Below, piece by piece: positions 1-6,103 of a stretch of 8,850 nt of DNA. Each line of letters begins with the position of its first letter. Position 1 is the stretch's first letter. The notes under the pieces are model-generated. The model was not told where the DNA came from, searched no databases, and worked only from the letters and a program-made list of their open reading frames with translations. The DNA is taken from contig JAEZHS010000510.1 of NCBI GenBank assembly GCA_023436825.1, positions 1-8,850 on the forward strand, given 5' to 3'. The position numbers and the translations under genes were made by a program. The stretch comes from Pseudomonadota bacterium (GTDB lineage Bacteria; Pseudomonadota; Alphaproteobacteria; Reyranellales; Reyranellaceae).

Positions 1-707
1 TGTTCTGCATCGCCAGCCTCATCGTCACGAACCCGTTCGTCTACGAGAACCAGCTCTATGACGTCGATCGCGACTTCGATCCGGTCGCCATGCTGGCCAA
101 GGCGCCGTTCGCCATCCTGGTGCGCGAGAGTCTGCCGGTACGCTCCATGGCCGAGCTCGCTGCCTATATTCGCGCGCGGCCCGGCAAGGTCACCTTCGCC
201 AACGTCTCGCCGGGCAGCCTCGCCCATCTGGCGGGCGAGCTCTACTTGCAGCGCATCGACGGCAAGGCCGAGATGATCCCGTACCGCAGCGTGCCGCAGA
301 CAATCCTGGCGCTCTCGAGCGGCGAGATGGACGTGTTCGTGTCGCCGATCGGCGAGGCGAAGGCGGGCATCGCCGGCGGCAAGATCCGCGGCCTGGCAGT
401 GACGACGCCGGCGCGTCTTGCGTCGTTGCCAGAAGTGCCGACCATGGCCGAGCAGGGCTTCGACGGCTTCGACATCGCCGGATGGTACGGCGTGCTGGCG
501 CCCAAGGGCATGCCGCGCGCGATCGTCGACAAGGCGAATCTCGCGCTCAATTCCCTCACCCAGAGCGACGCCTATCGTGCGCGGATTGCCGAGCTCGGTG
601 CCTATATGGGGCCACCGCTCAACCCCGAGGCCTTCCGCGACGAGTGGCGGGCCGAGGCCGCGCAATGGGGCGCCTTGATCCGCAAGATTGGCCTGAAGCT
701 CGACTAG
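1..707 (+). CDS. Bug-family (TctC-like) tripartite tricarboxylate transporter receptor, 5'-truncated
   Basis: The window opens inside this gene; the frame is open from base 3 to the TAG at 705-707, giving about 234 C-terminal residues. Bug proteins are periplasmic binding proteins of about 320-330 residues, so roughly 90 N-terminal residues including the signal peptide lie upstream. Family features seen are the opening NPFVYENQLYDVDRDFDPVA segment, then RPGKVTFANVSPGSLAHLAGELY, a PYRSVPQTILAL segment, the GEMDVFVSPIG segment, the IRGLAVTTPARLASLPEVPT segment and the GWYGVLAPKGMPRAIVD segment. Bug receptors bind small carboxylates or related solutes and hand them to TctAB-type membrane proteins. 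No TctA or TctB is seen here, and orphan receptors are common in this family. The ligand cannot be predicted. It shows no functional link to the tungstate/formate genes downstream. Confidence 0.93.
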   Translation, partial: FCIASLIVTNPFVYENQLYDVDRDFDPVAMLAKAPFAILVRESLPVRSMAELAAYIRARPGKVTFANVSPGSLAHLAGELYLQRIDGKAEMIPYRSVPQTILALSSGEMDVFVSPIGEAKAGIAGGKIRGLAVTTPARLASLPEVPTMAEQGFDGFDIAGWYGVLAPKGMPRAIVDKANLALNSLTQSDAYRARIAELGAYMGPPLNPEAFRDEWRAEAAQWGALIRKIGLKLD

Positions 708-719
708 AGCCGCCTGACT

Positions 720-842
720 TCAACGGTCGGCGTCCACGGCTCGCCATTCCGCCGTGATCTCGTCGAGCCTGGCCTTCAGATCCTTCGGCAGCGGTCCCTG
801 CTCGGCGGCCGTCAGGCTGTCGGCGAGCTGCTTGGGCAGGCT
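720..842 (-). pseudogene. Possible C-terminal remnant of an unidentified minus-strand gene
   Basis: On the minus strand a frame ending in TGA at 722-720 reads back to about base 842. It gives about 40 residues with natural-looking composition, rich in Leu, Lys, Asp and Ala, ending in RLDEITAEWRAVDADR. It is convergent with the Bug receptor gene, whose stop is only 12 bases away, as expected for a genuine gene end. Upstream of about 842 the same DNA is clearly the + strand fRMsr homologue, so any minus-strand gene is cut off there. The frame stays open past that point, but only as an antisense shadow. I do not recognise the family. It may be the last part of a gene lost by deletion, or a chance open frame. 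Confidence 0.35.
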
Positions 843-1309
843 GGATGCCGGCAAGCCGGAATTCTACCAGGCGCTCCGACGCCAGCTCGCAGCGCTGCTC
901 GACGGCGAGCGTGATCCAGTCGCCAACGCGGCGAACACGGCGGCGCTGCTCTACCAGCTCATGCCCGAGCTGAACTGGGCCGGCTTCTACTTCCTGCGCG
1001 GCGAAGAACTGGTGTTCGGGCCGTTCCAGGGCAAGCCCGCCTGCGTGCGCATCCCGTCGGCAAGGGTGTCTGCGGCACAGCGGTGGTGCGGCGGCAGTCC
1101 GTCATCGTCACCGACGTCCACGCCTTCCCTGGCCATATCGCCTGCGATACAGCCTCGCGCTCCGAACTCGTCGTTCCGCTGATGCGTGACAATGCCGTCG
1201 TCGGCGTGATCGACCTCGCAGCCCTGTACTGGCCCGCTTCGACGACGACGATCGCGACGGCATCGAAGCCGTTGCAACGCTCTACACGAACGGTACCAAT
1301 CGCTCTTAG
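841..1309 (+). pseudogene. Free methionine-(R)-sulfoxide reductase (fRMsr, GAF domain) pseudogene with two frameshifts
   Basis: The conceptual product matches the GAF-domain fRMsr family (E. coli YebR/MsrC), which reduces free methionine-R-sulfoxide. It needs three successive frames. Frame 1 (841 to about 1059) gives a segment from GKPEFYQALRRQLAALLDGE to VFGPFQGKPACVRIP. Frame 3 (about 1059 to 1215) gives GKGVCGTAVVRRQSVIV and then VHAFPGHIACDTASRSELVV. Frame 2 (about 1229-1309) gives LARFDDDDRDGIEAVATLY and a TAG at 1307-1309. Each change of frame is explained by one missing base: in the codons before GKGVCG (about 1057-1060), and in the usual LDSPVL segment (about 1213-1222). The three family cysteines (PAC, GVCG, IAC) survive. 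The natural N-terminus is missing: the nearest in-frame start, GTG at 754, lies in DNA that looks like another gene's end. Two sequencing deletions could mimic the frameshifts but would not explain the lost start. Confidence 0.85.
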
Positions 1310-1459
1310 AAGCCTGGCGGCAGTCGCAGACAAACCGCATAATGCGTCGATGGCGCGCGCGACCTCTCCGCTGATCAACGAGACCGGATCGATCCCGGCG
1401 GTCGGCCGAGCGCCTGCCGTCTCCTCCCGCTAGCGCCCGCGACCGGCACGCCAGCGCGC
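1310..1459. other. Intergenic stretch upstream of the tup operon, no gene recognised
   Basis: No frame on either strand here gave a recognisable protein. The stretch lies between the stop of the fRMsr pseudogene and the tupB start, so any promoter of the tungstate transporter operon is expected here or within the pseudogene. I see no convincing -35/-10 pair, no ModE/TunR-type box and no clear Shine-Dalgarno sequence. A perfect 10-bp palindrome (GGATCGATCC) lies at 1386-1395, but such a short palindrome is unremarkable by chance. Confidence 0.5.
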
Positions 1460-2152
1460 ATGGCCGAGAACGCGTCTGCGCTGGAGCTCCTGCTCACCGG
1501 CGATCCCGCCTTGCTCGCCATCGTGCGCCTGTCGCTCGCGGTCAGCCTGAGCGCTGTCGCCTGCGCAGCCCTGCTCGGCATACCGCTCGGCGCCCTGATT
1601 GCCCTGACGCGCTTTCCCGGCCGCAACGCGGTGATCATCACGGTCAATGCGATGATGGGCCTGCCGCCCGTCATGGTCGGCCTCGCGCTTTACCTGGCGC
1701 TGTCGCGCTCCGGTCCGCTCGGCGGCTGGGGGTTGCTGTTCACGCCAGCGGCCATGGTCGCCGCCCAGACCGTGCTGGTGCTGCCGATCATCGCCGCGCT
1801 GACCCGCCAGACGATCGAGGATCTGTGGCTGGAGTATCGCGAGGAGCTTGCGGCGATGAACGTCGGCGTCTTGGGCCGTGTCGGCACGCTGGTGTGGGAT
1901 GCCCGCTTCAGCCTGGTGACGGCCGTGCTTGCCGGCTTCGGGCGCGCGGCGGCCGAGGTCGGCGCAGTCATCATCGTCGGCGGCAACATCGACGGCTTCA
2001 CCCGCGTCATGACGACGGCGATCGCGCTCGAAACCTCCAAGGGCAGCCTGCCTCTGGCGGTGGGACTGGGAGTGATCCTGCTGGCGATCGTGATCGCCGT
2101 GAACGCGCTGGCCTGGGTTGTCCGTCGCGCCGGCGAACGCCTGGGCGGCTGA
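1460..2152 (+). CDS. tupB: Tungstate ABC transporter permease TupB
   Basis: The 230-residue hydrophobic protein is the membrane subunit of a TupABC-type tungstate importer in the cytoplasmic membrane. Several hydrophobic segments are visible: about residues 20-50 (AIVRLSLAVSLSAVACAALL region), 55-78, 90-115, 150-175 and 195-220. The ABC-permease EAA-like cytoplasmic loop is at about 128-136 (EELAAMNVG), followed by the GFGRAAAEVGAVIIVGGNI segment (AEVG at 165-168) typical of TupB. The length is normal for the family. ATG at 1460 is the only ATG/GTG/TTG start after the in-frame stop at 1340-1342, though it has no good Shine-Dalgarno. Its TGA overlaps the tupC ATG, so the two are probably translationally coupled. 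Sulfate, molybdate or tungstate cannot be separated from the permease alone; the TupA partner decides it. Confidence 0.92.
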   Translation: MAENASALELLLTGDPALLAIVRLSLAVSLSAVACAALLGIPLGALIALTRFPGRNAVIITVNAMMGLPPVMVGLALYLALSRSGPLGGWGLLFTPAAMVAAQTVLVLPIIAALTRQTIEDLWLEYREELAAMNVGVLGRVGTLVWDARFSLVTAVLAGFGRAAAEVGAVIIVGGNIDGFTRVMTTAIALETSKGSLPLAVGLGVILLAIVIAVNALAWVVRRAGERLGG

Positions 2153-2841
2153 TGGACGCCATGATCACCTTCAGCGAGGTCAGCATCATCACAAACGGCG
2201 TCGCGCTGCTCGACCGGTTGACGCTGACCGTGAGACCGGGGCTGCCGACGGTCGTCATCGGGCCAAACGGCTCGGGCAAGACCACGCTGCTGCGGGCCGC
2301 CATGGGGCTCATCGCGCCCACTCAAGGCCGCATCACCGGCGTACCGGAGCACCGCGCGATCATGTTCCAGCATCCGGTGATGCTGCGCCGCAGCGTGGCG
2401 GCCAATCTCGACTATGCGCTGAAGGTCACGGGCGTGCCGCGCACCGGCCGGGCGGTCCGGCGCGACGAACTGCTGGCGCTCGTCGGCCTCGGTGACCTTG
2501 GCGACCGGCCGGCACGCCGCCTGTCCGGCGGCGAGCGCCAGCGGCTCGCCCTGGCGCGCGCCCTCGCCCGCGATCCCACGGTGCTGTTCCTCGACGAGCC
2601 GACGGCGAGCCTCGACCCCGCTGCGACCAAGGCCTTCGAAGACTTGATTCGCACGGTCGTGGCGCGTCACATCAAGGTTGTGATGACCACCCACGATCTC
2701 GGCGAAGCGAGGCGCCTCGCCGGCGATGTCGTGTTGTTGCATCGCGGCCGCGTGATCGAAGCGGGCCCCGCATCGACGTTCTTCGATGCACCGCGCACCG
2801 ACGAGGCGCGCCGATTCCTAGCTGGAGAGCTGTTGCTATGA
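2152..2841 (+). CDS. tupC: Tungstate ABC transporter ATP-binding protein TupC
   Basis: A 229-residue ABC ATPase that powers tungstate import through TupB. From the ATG at 2152 the motifs are: Walker A GPNGSGKTT at residues 37-45, Q-loop Gln73 (MFQHP), signature LSGGERQ at 124-130, Walker B VLFLDEP at 144-150, and the H-loop His181 (TTHDL). It ends soon after the ATPase core with no added C-terminal regulatory domain (no TOBE/MOP extension), which fits TupC rather than ModC. The start overlaps the tupB stop as TGATG. A second in-frame ATG at 2161 (residue 4) is an equally possible start. The TGA overlaps the tupA start. Specificity is inferred from the adjacent TupA. Confidence 0.92.
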   Translation: MDAMITFSEVSIITNGVALLDRLTLTVRPGLPTVVIGPNGSGKTTLLRAAMGLIAPTQGRITGVPEHRAIMFQHPVMLRRSVAANLDYALKVTGVPRTGRAVRRDELLALVGLGDLGDRPARRLSGGERQRLALARALARDPTVLFLDEPTASLDPAATKAFEDLIRTVVARHIKVVMTTHDLGEARRLAGDVVLLHRGRVIEAGPASTFFDAPRTDEARRFLAGELLL

Positions 2842-3668
2842 GACCAATTGGCCGCCGTTTGCTCGCCATCCTGCTCGCGCTCCTGATGCCGGCAATCGCG
2901 GCGGCACAGGACAACACCATCGTCGTTGCCTCGACGACATCGACCGAGGACTCCGGGCTGTTCAAGCATATCCTGCCGCTCTTCAAGGCGAAGACCGGTA
3001 TCGAGGTGAAGGTCGTGGCGCAGGGCACCGGCCAGGCGCTGGACACCGCCCGTCGCGGCGATGCCGACGTGGTGTTCGTCCATGCCAAGTCGGCGGAGGA
3101 GGCCTTCCTTGCCCAGGGTTTCGGCGTGAAGCGCTATCCCGTGATGTACAACGACTTCGTCCTGATCGGCCCAAAGACGGATCAGGCGGGCGTCGCCGGC
3201 ACCAAGGATATCGTGGCGGCGCTGAGGACCCTGCACGACAAACAGATCACCTTCATCTCGCGCGGCGACCGCTCGGGCACGCACCTCGCCGAGCTGGCGT
3301 TGTGGAAGGCAGCCGGCATCGAGGTCGGACCCAATAGCGGCGCCTGGTACAAGTCGATCGGCCAGGGCATGGGTGCCGCCCTCAACACGGCCGCGGCGCT
3401 CAACGCCTATGTGCTGTCGGATCGTGGCACCTGGCTGGCATTCGGCAACAAAGGCGACCTCGACATCGCAGTGCAGGGCGACAAGCGGCTGTTCAACCAG
3501 TACGGCGTCACGCTGGTCAATCCGCAGAAGCATTCGCATGTCAAGGCGGCGGCCGGTCAACAGTTCATCGACTGGCTGGTGTCGCCGGAAGGCCAGCGAG
3601 CAATCGCCGATTACAGGATCAACGGCTCGCAATTGTTCTACCCCAATGCCGACGACCCGAGCGCCTGA
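2838..3668 (+). CDS. tupA: Tungstate-binding periplasmic protein TupA
   Basis: A 276-residue periplasmic binding protein that captures tungstate for TupBC. Residues 1-23 form a Sec signal peptide (basic MRPIGRR, hydrophobic core, AIAAA before QD); there is no lipobox cysteine. The mature protein begins with the family's oxyanion-binding STTST segment (residues 32-36) and continues with FKAKTGIEVKVVAQGTGQAL, GDADVVFVHAKSAE, YNDFVLIGP and the RGDRSGTH segment (142-149), all typical of TupA/WtpA-like PBP-like domains. These segments separate it from ModA. The ATG overlaps the tupC stop as ATGA, with GGAG at 2824-2827 as ribosome binding site. The gene order permease-ATPase-binding protein is the reverse of the tupABC order implied by the names. 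Tungstate over molybdate is inferred from family, not proven. Confidence 0.93.
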   Translation: MRPIGRRLLAILLALLMPAIAAAQDNTIVVASTTSTEDSGLFKHILPLFKAKTGIEVKVVAQGTGQALDTARRGDADVVFVHAKSAEEAFLAQGFGVKRYPVMYNDFVLIGPKTDQAGVAGTKDIVAALRTLHDKQITFISRGDRSGTHLAELALWKAAGIEVGPNSGAWYKSIGQGMGAALNTAAALNAYVLSDRGTWLAFGNKGDLDIAVQGDKRLFNQYGVTLVNPQKHSHVKAAAGQQFIDWLVSPEGQRAIADYRINGSQLFYPNADDPSA

Positions 3669-3675
3669 GGATCCC

Positions 3676-3707
3676 AAGGCGAGTGGAAAGCACCCAGCAT
3701 TCGCCTT
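3676..3707. repeat. Inverted repeat between tupA and the DUF2478 gene
   Basis: A perfect 7-bp inverted repeat, AAGGCGA at 3676-3682 and TCGCCTT at 3701-3707, is separated by 18 bases in the 70-bp gap after tupA. The transcript could form a stem with a loop that itself has short complementary parts (TGG/CCA). There is no T-run after it, so a classical intrinsic terminator is unlikely. It may be an operator, an mRNA-processing or stability hairpin, or chance. Confidence 0.35.
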
Positions 3708-3738
3708 ACATTCCGGCACCTGCCTGTCGGAGTGATCC

Positions 3739-4287
3739 ATGAAGACCATCGCCGTCATACAGGGCGCACCGAGGTCCGAGGTCCAGATGCTGTTCCGGTC
3801 GCTGGTCGATCGGTGGCAGCCTTCCGCGCGGATCGTGGGCGTGATCGCCGAGGATCACGGCCTGCCGGATCGCTCCTGCACGGCGGGCTATCTGCGCAGC
3901 CTCGCCAGGGCCGGCCGGTTCCAGATCTTCCAGGATCGCGGTCCCGGTGCGAAGGGCTGCCAACTCTCGGCCGCTGGCGCGCTTTCGGCATCCGAGGCCG
4001 TGCAACGCGACATCGCAACGGGCTGCGATCTGGTGGTGCTGAGCAAATTCGGCGCATTGGAAAGGAAAGGCGGCGGCCTGCGCGACGCATTCGCCGCCGC
4101 CATCGATACCGGCATTCCCGTCCTGACGTCCGTTTCGCCGCCCTACAGGGAAGCTTGGGAGGCTTTCGCCGGGCCGTTGTCGACGGTCATGCCGCTCGAT
4201 GCCGAGCAGATCGAAGCGTGGTGGCGATCGGTGCGGCCATCGCCCGACCTTGCCGGCGATCAGGCTGGGCGGCCCGCGCGGCCATAG
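3739..4287 (+). CDS. DUF2478 family protein (unknown function, molybdenum/tungsten gene context)
   Basis: A 182-residue soluble protein matching DUF2478 as I know the family. It begins MKTIAVIQGAPRSEVQ, followed by ARIVGVIAEDHGLPDRSC (about 30-47), FQDRGPGAKGCQLSAAG (64-80) and the best conserved block CDLVVLSKFGALE (96-108), then GGGLRDAFAAAIDTGIPVLT, and near the end a Trp-rich AWWRSV. Alternating beta/alpha segments suggest a nucleotide-binding-like fold, but no classical Walker A is present. Cys47, Cys74 and Cys96 are possible ligand or redox residues. There is no signal peptide or membrane segment, so it is probably cytoplasmic. ATG at 3739 is supported by GGAG at 3729-3732. In my recollection DUF2478 proteins often sit next to molybdate transporters or molybdoenzymes; here it lies between tupA and formate dehydrogenase. 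A role in metal handling or cofactor delivery is inference only. Confidence 0.85.
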   Translation: MKTIAVIQGAPRSEVQMLFRSLVDRWQPSARIVGVIAEDHGLPDRSCTAGYLRSLARAGRFQIFQDRGPGAKGCQLSAAGALSASEAVQRDIATGCDLVVLSKFGALERKGGGLRDAFAAAIDTGIPVLTSVSPPYREAWEAFAGPLSTVMPLDAEQIEAWWRSVRPSPDLAGDQAGRPARP

Positions 4288-4306
4288 GCTCGTCCTATAG
4301 CGCTAT
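4284..4306. repeat. Cluster of interlocking palindromic half-sites upstream of formate dehydrogenase
   Basis: ATAGG (4284-4288) and CCTAT (4294-4298) form an inverted repeat around a 5-base spacer. The second arm runs straight into a perfect 10-bp palindrome, ATAGCGCTAT (4297-4306). Together they give alternating ATAG/CTAT half-sites from the end of the DUF2478 gene into the 103-bp gap before the formate dehydrogenase operon. The AT-rich character stands out against the GC-rich surroundings. This could be an operator for a metal- or formate-responsive regulator; I could not match it to a known consensus. Confidence 0.3.
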
Positions 4307-4378
4307 TTGCTTTTCAGATCGTTCGCATTCGGATTGCCGCCTCAACCCGCAGGGCGTTAGGGTCCTGCAGGGTGGTTG

Positions 4379-4383
4379 AGGAG
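4379..4383 (+). promoter_or_regulatory. Shine-Dalgarno AGGAG that fixes a GTG start for the formate dehydrogenase beta subunit
   Basis: AGGAG lies 7 bases before the GTG at 4391, ideal spacing. An upstream in-frame TTG at 4376 would place this ribosome binding site inside the coding sequence, so the GTG is the better start. Confidence 0.75.
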
Positions 4384-4390
4384 AAGAATT

Positions 4391-6103
4391 GTGCCTGAAG
4401 GTCATGCTGCCGCGCCCCAGCCGCGTCACCCCGGCTCGAGTCGCCGCAGGGGTCGGACCGCTCCCAAAGGTCGCCAGACCGAGCCGGCCGCGTTGCAGGA
4501 AGTCAGGGCCCTTCTGGGCACTGCGGAGCGCCGTCGCGATCTTCTGATCGAGTTCCTGCATCTGATCCAGGACAAGTACGGCCATCTCTCGGCCCGCCAT
4601 CTGATGGCGCTGGCCGAGGAGATGCGCATGGCCCAGGCCGAGGTCTACGAGGTCGCGACCTTCTACGCTCACTTCGACGTGGTGAAGGAAGGCGAGACAC
4701 CGCCCGCGCCGCTCACCATCCGGGTGTGCGACAGCCTGTCGTGCGCCATGGCCGGGGCCGAGGCATTGCTTGCAGAGTTGCACACAAAGATCGGAGCGGA
4801 CGTGCGGGTCGTGCGTGCGCCCTGCGTCGGACGCTGCCAGTCTGCGCCGGCGGCCGAGGTCGGCCACAACTTCATCGACAATGCCGATGTCGCCAAGGTG
4901 GCCAAGGCGGTGGTCGAGCACCGGCATCATCCGGAAATACCTTCCTATACCGACTTGGCCACCTATCGTGCGGCCGGCGGCTACAAGGCCCTGCAGCGCC
5001 TGCGAGTCGGCGAGCTCAGCCGCGACAAGCTGGTCGAGATCGTCGACAAGGCAGGCCTGCGCGGCTGCGGCGGCGCGGGCTTTCCGACGGCGCGCAAATG
5101 GAAGTCCGTGCTGGGCGAGCCCGGCCCGCGCCTGATGGCGGTCAACGCCGACGAAGGCGAGCCCGGCACCTTCAAGGACCGCTGGTTCCTCGAGACCGAT
5201 CCGCACCGTGTGCTGGAAGGCATGCTGATGGGCGCGCACCTGGTCGACTCGCCGGCGGTCTACTTCTATCTGCGCGACGAGTATCCCGCCTGTCGCGAGA
5301 TCCTGACCCGCGAGCTCGCCGCCCTCGACACCGCGGGGCTGCTCGGCGGCGTAAAGGTTCACCTGCGCCGTGGCGCCGGCGCCTACATCTGCGGCGAAGA
5401 GTCCGCGATGATCGAGAGCATCGAGGGCAAGCGCGGACTGTCGCGCCATCGCCCGCCCCTGCCTTTCCAGGTCGGCATCTTCGGCCGCCCGACGCTGATC
5501 AACAATGTCGAGACGCTGTACTGGATTCGCGACCTGGTCGAGCGCGGCCCCGAATGGTGGACGGCTCAGGGACGCAACGGTCGCAAGGGCCTGCACACCT
5601 ATTCGGTGTCGGGCCGGGTTCGCGATCCCGGCGTCAAGATCGCTCCGGCCGGCGTCACCGTGCGCGAGCTCATGGACGAGTTCTGTGGCGGCATGCTGCC
5701 CGGCCACACCTTCAAGGCCTACGTGCCGGGCGGCCCGTCGAGCGGCATCCTGCCGGCATCGCTGGGCGACGTGCCGCTCGATTTCGGAACCTTGGAACCC
5801 CACGGCAGCTTCATCGGCTCGGCGGCCGTTGTAATCCTGTCCGACAAGGACGACATCAAGGAAGCGGCGCTGAACCTGATGCGCTTCTTCATGGACGAAA
5901 GCTGCGGCCAGTGCACGCCCTGCCGGGTGGGCACGGAGAAGGCGGTCAAGCTGATGGCGGCGCGCGGCTGGAACGAGGCGCTGCTGGCTGAGCTGTCGGT
6001 CGCCATGCGCGATGCATCGATCTGCGGCCTCGGCCAGGCGGCCCCCAACTCGATGACGTCGGTGATGAAATTCTTCCCTTCGGACGTAGGGATCGTGCGA
6101 TGA
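4391..6103 (+). CDS. fdh1B: NAD-dependent formate dehydrogenase, fused NuoE/NuoF-like beta subunit (FDH1 type)
   Basis: A 570-residue electron-output subunit that passes electrons from the alpha subunit to NAD+. Residues about 30-175 are NuoE-like (24 kDa) with a thioredoxin-fold [2Fe-2S] site: Cys113, Cys118, Cys145, Cys149. From about 195 it is NuoF-like (51 kDa): the glycine-rich FMN/NAD region GLRGCGGAGFP (222-232), NADEGEPG (252-259), the RRGAGAYICGEES segment (from 326), and the N3-type [4Fe-4S] cluster SCGQCTPC (Cys505, 508, 511) with distal Cys545. This matches M. extorquens Fdh1B in order and approximate length. Most other soluble NAD-linked formate dehydrogenases encode the two parts separately (fdsG, fdsB). 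The first 28 residues are basic, Pro/Arg-rich and probably disordered. GTG start is chosen from the AGGAG; the stop overlaps the alpha start. Confidence 0.95.
   Translation: MPEGHAAAPQPRHPGSSRRRGRTAPKGRQTEPAALQEVRALLGTAERRRDLLIEFLHLIQDKYGHLSARHLMALAEEMRMAQAEVYEVATFYAHFDVVKEGETPPAPLTIRVCDSLSCAMAGAEALLAELHTKIGADVRVVRAPCVGRCQSAPAAEVGHNFIDNADVAKVAKAVVEHRHHPEIPSYTDLATYRAAGGYKALQRLRVGELSRDKLVEIVDKAGLRGCGGAGFPTARKWKSVLGEPGPRLMAVNADEGEPGTFKDRWFLETDPHRVLEGMLMGAHLVDSPAVYFYLRDEYPACREILTRELAALDTAGLLGGVKVHLRRGAGAYICGEESAMIESIEGKRGLSRHRPPLPFQVGIFGRPTLINNVETLYWIRDLVERGPEWWTAQGRNGRKGLHTYSVSGRVRDPGVKIAPAGVTVRELMDEFCGGMLPGHTFKAYVPGGPSSGILPASLGDVPLDFGTLEPHGSFIGSAAVVILSDKDDIKEAALNLMRFFMDESCGQCTPCRVGTEKAVKLMAARGWNEALLAELSVAMRDASICGLGQAAPNSMTSVMKFFPSDVGIVR

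Noticed and set aside
754..1182. An intact 142-residue gene from GTG 754
   Set aside because: Its first 29 codons are not fRMsr-like and its last about 40 residues are out-of-frame sequence after a deletion; only the middle is homologous.
1386..1395. GGATCGATCC palindrome as an operator for tupBCA
   Set aside because: A 10-bp palindrome is easily found by chance, and no flanking symmetry or match to a known regulator site was seen.
4376..4390. TTG at 4376 as start of the formate dehydrogenase beta subunit
   Set aside because: The AGGAG ribosome binding site would fall inside the coding sequence; GTG 4391 has ideal spacing.
1690..5803. Minus-strand open frames of 350, 363 and 502 codons opposite tupBCA, DUF2478 and fdh1B
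   Set aside because: All lie opposite genes with clear family motifs, show no domain of their own and have biased shadow composition.
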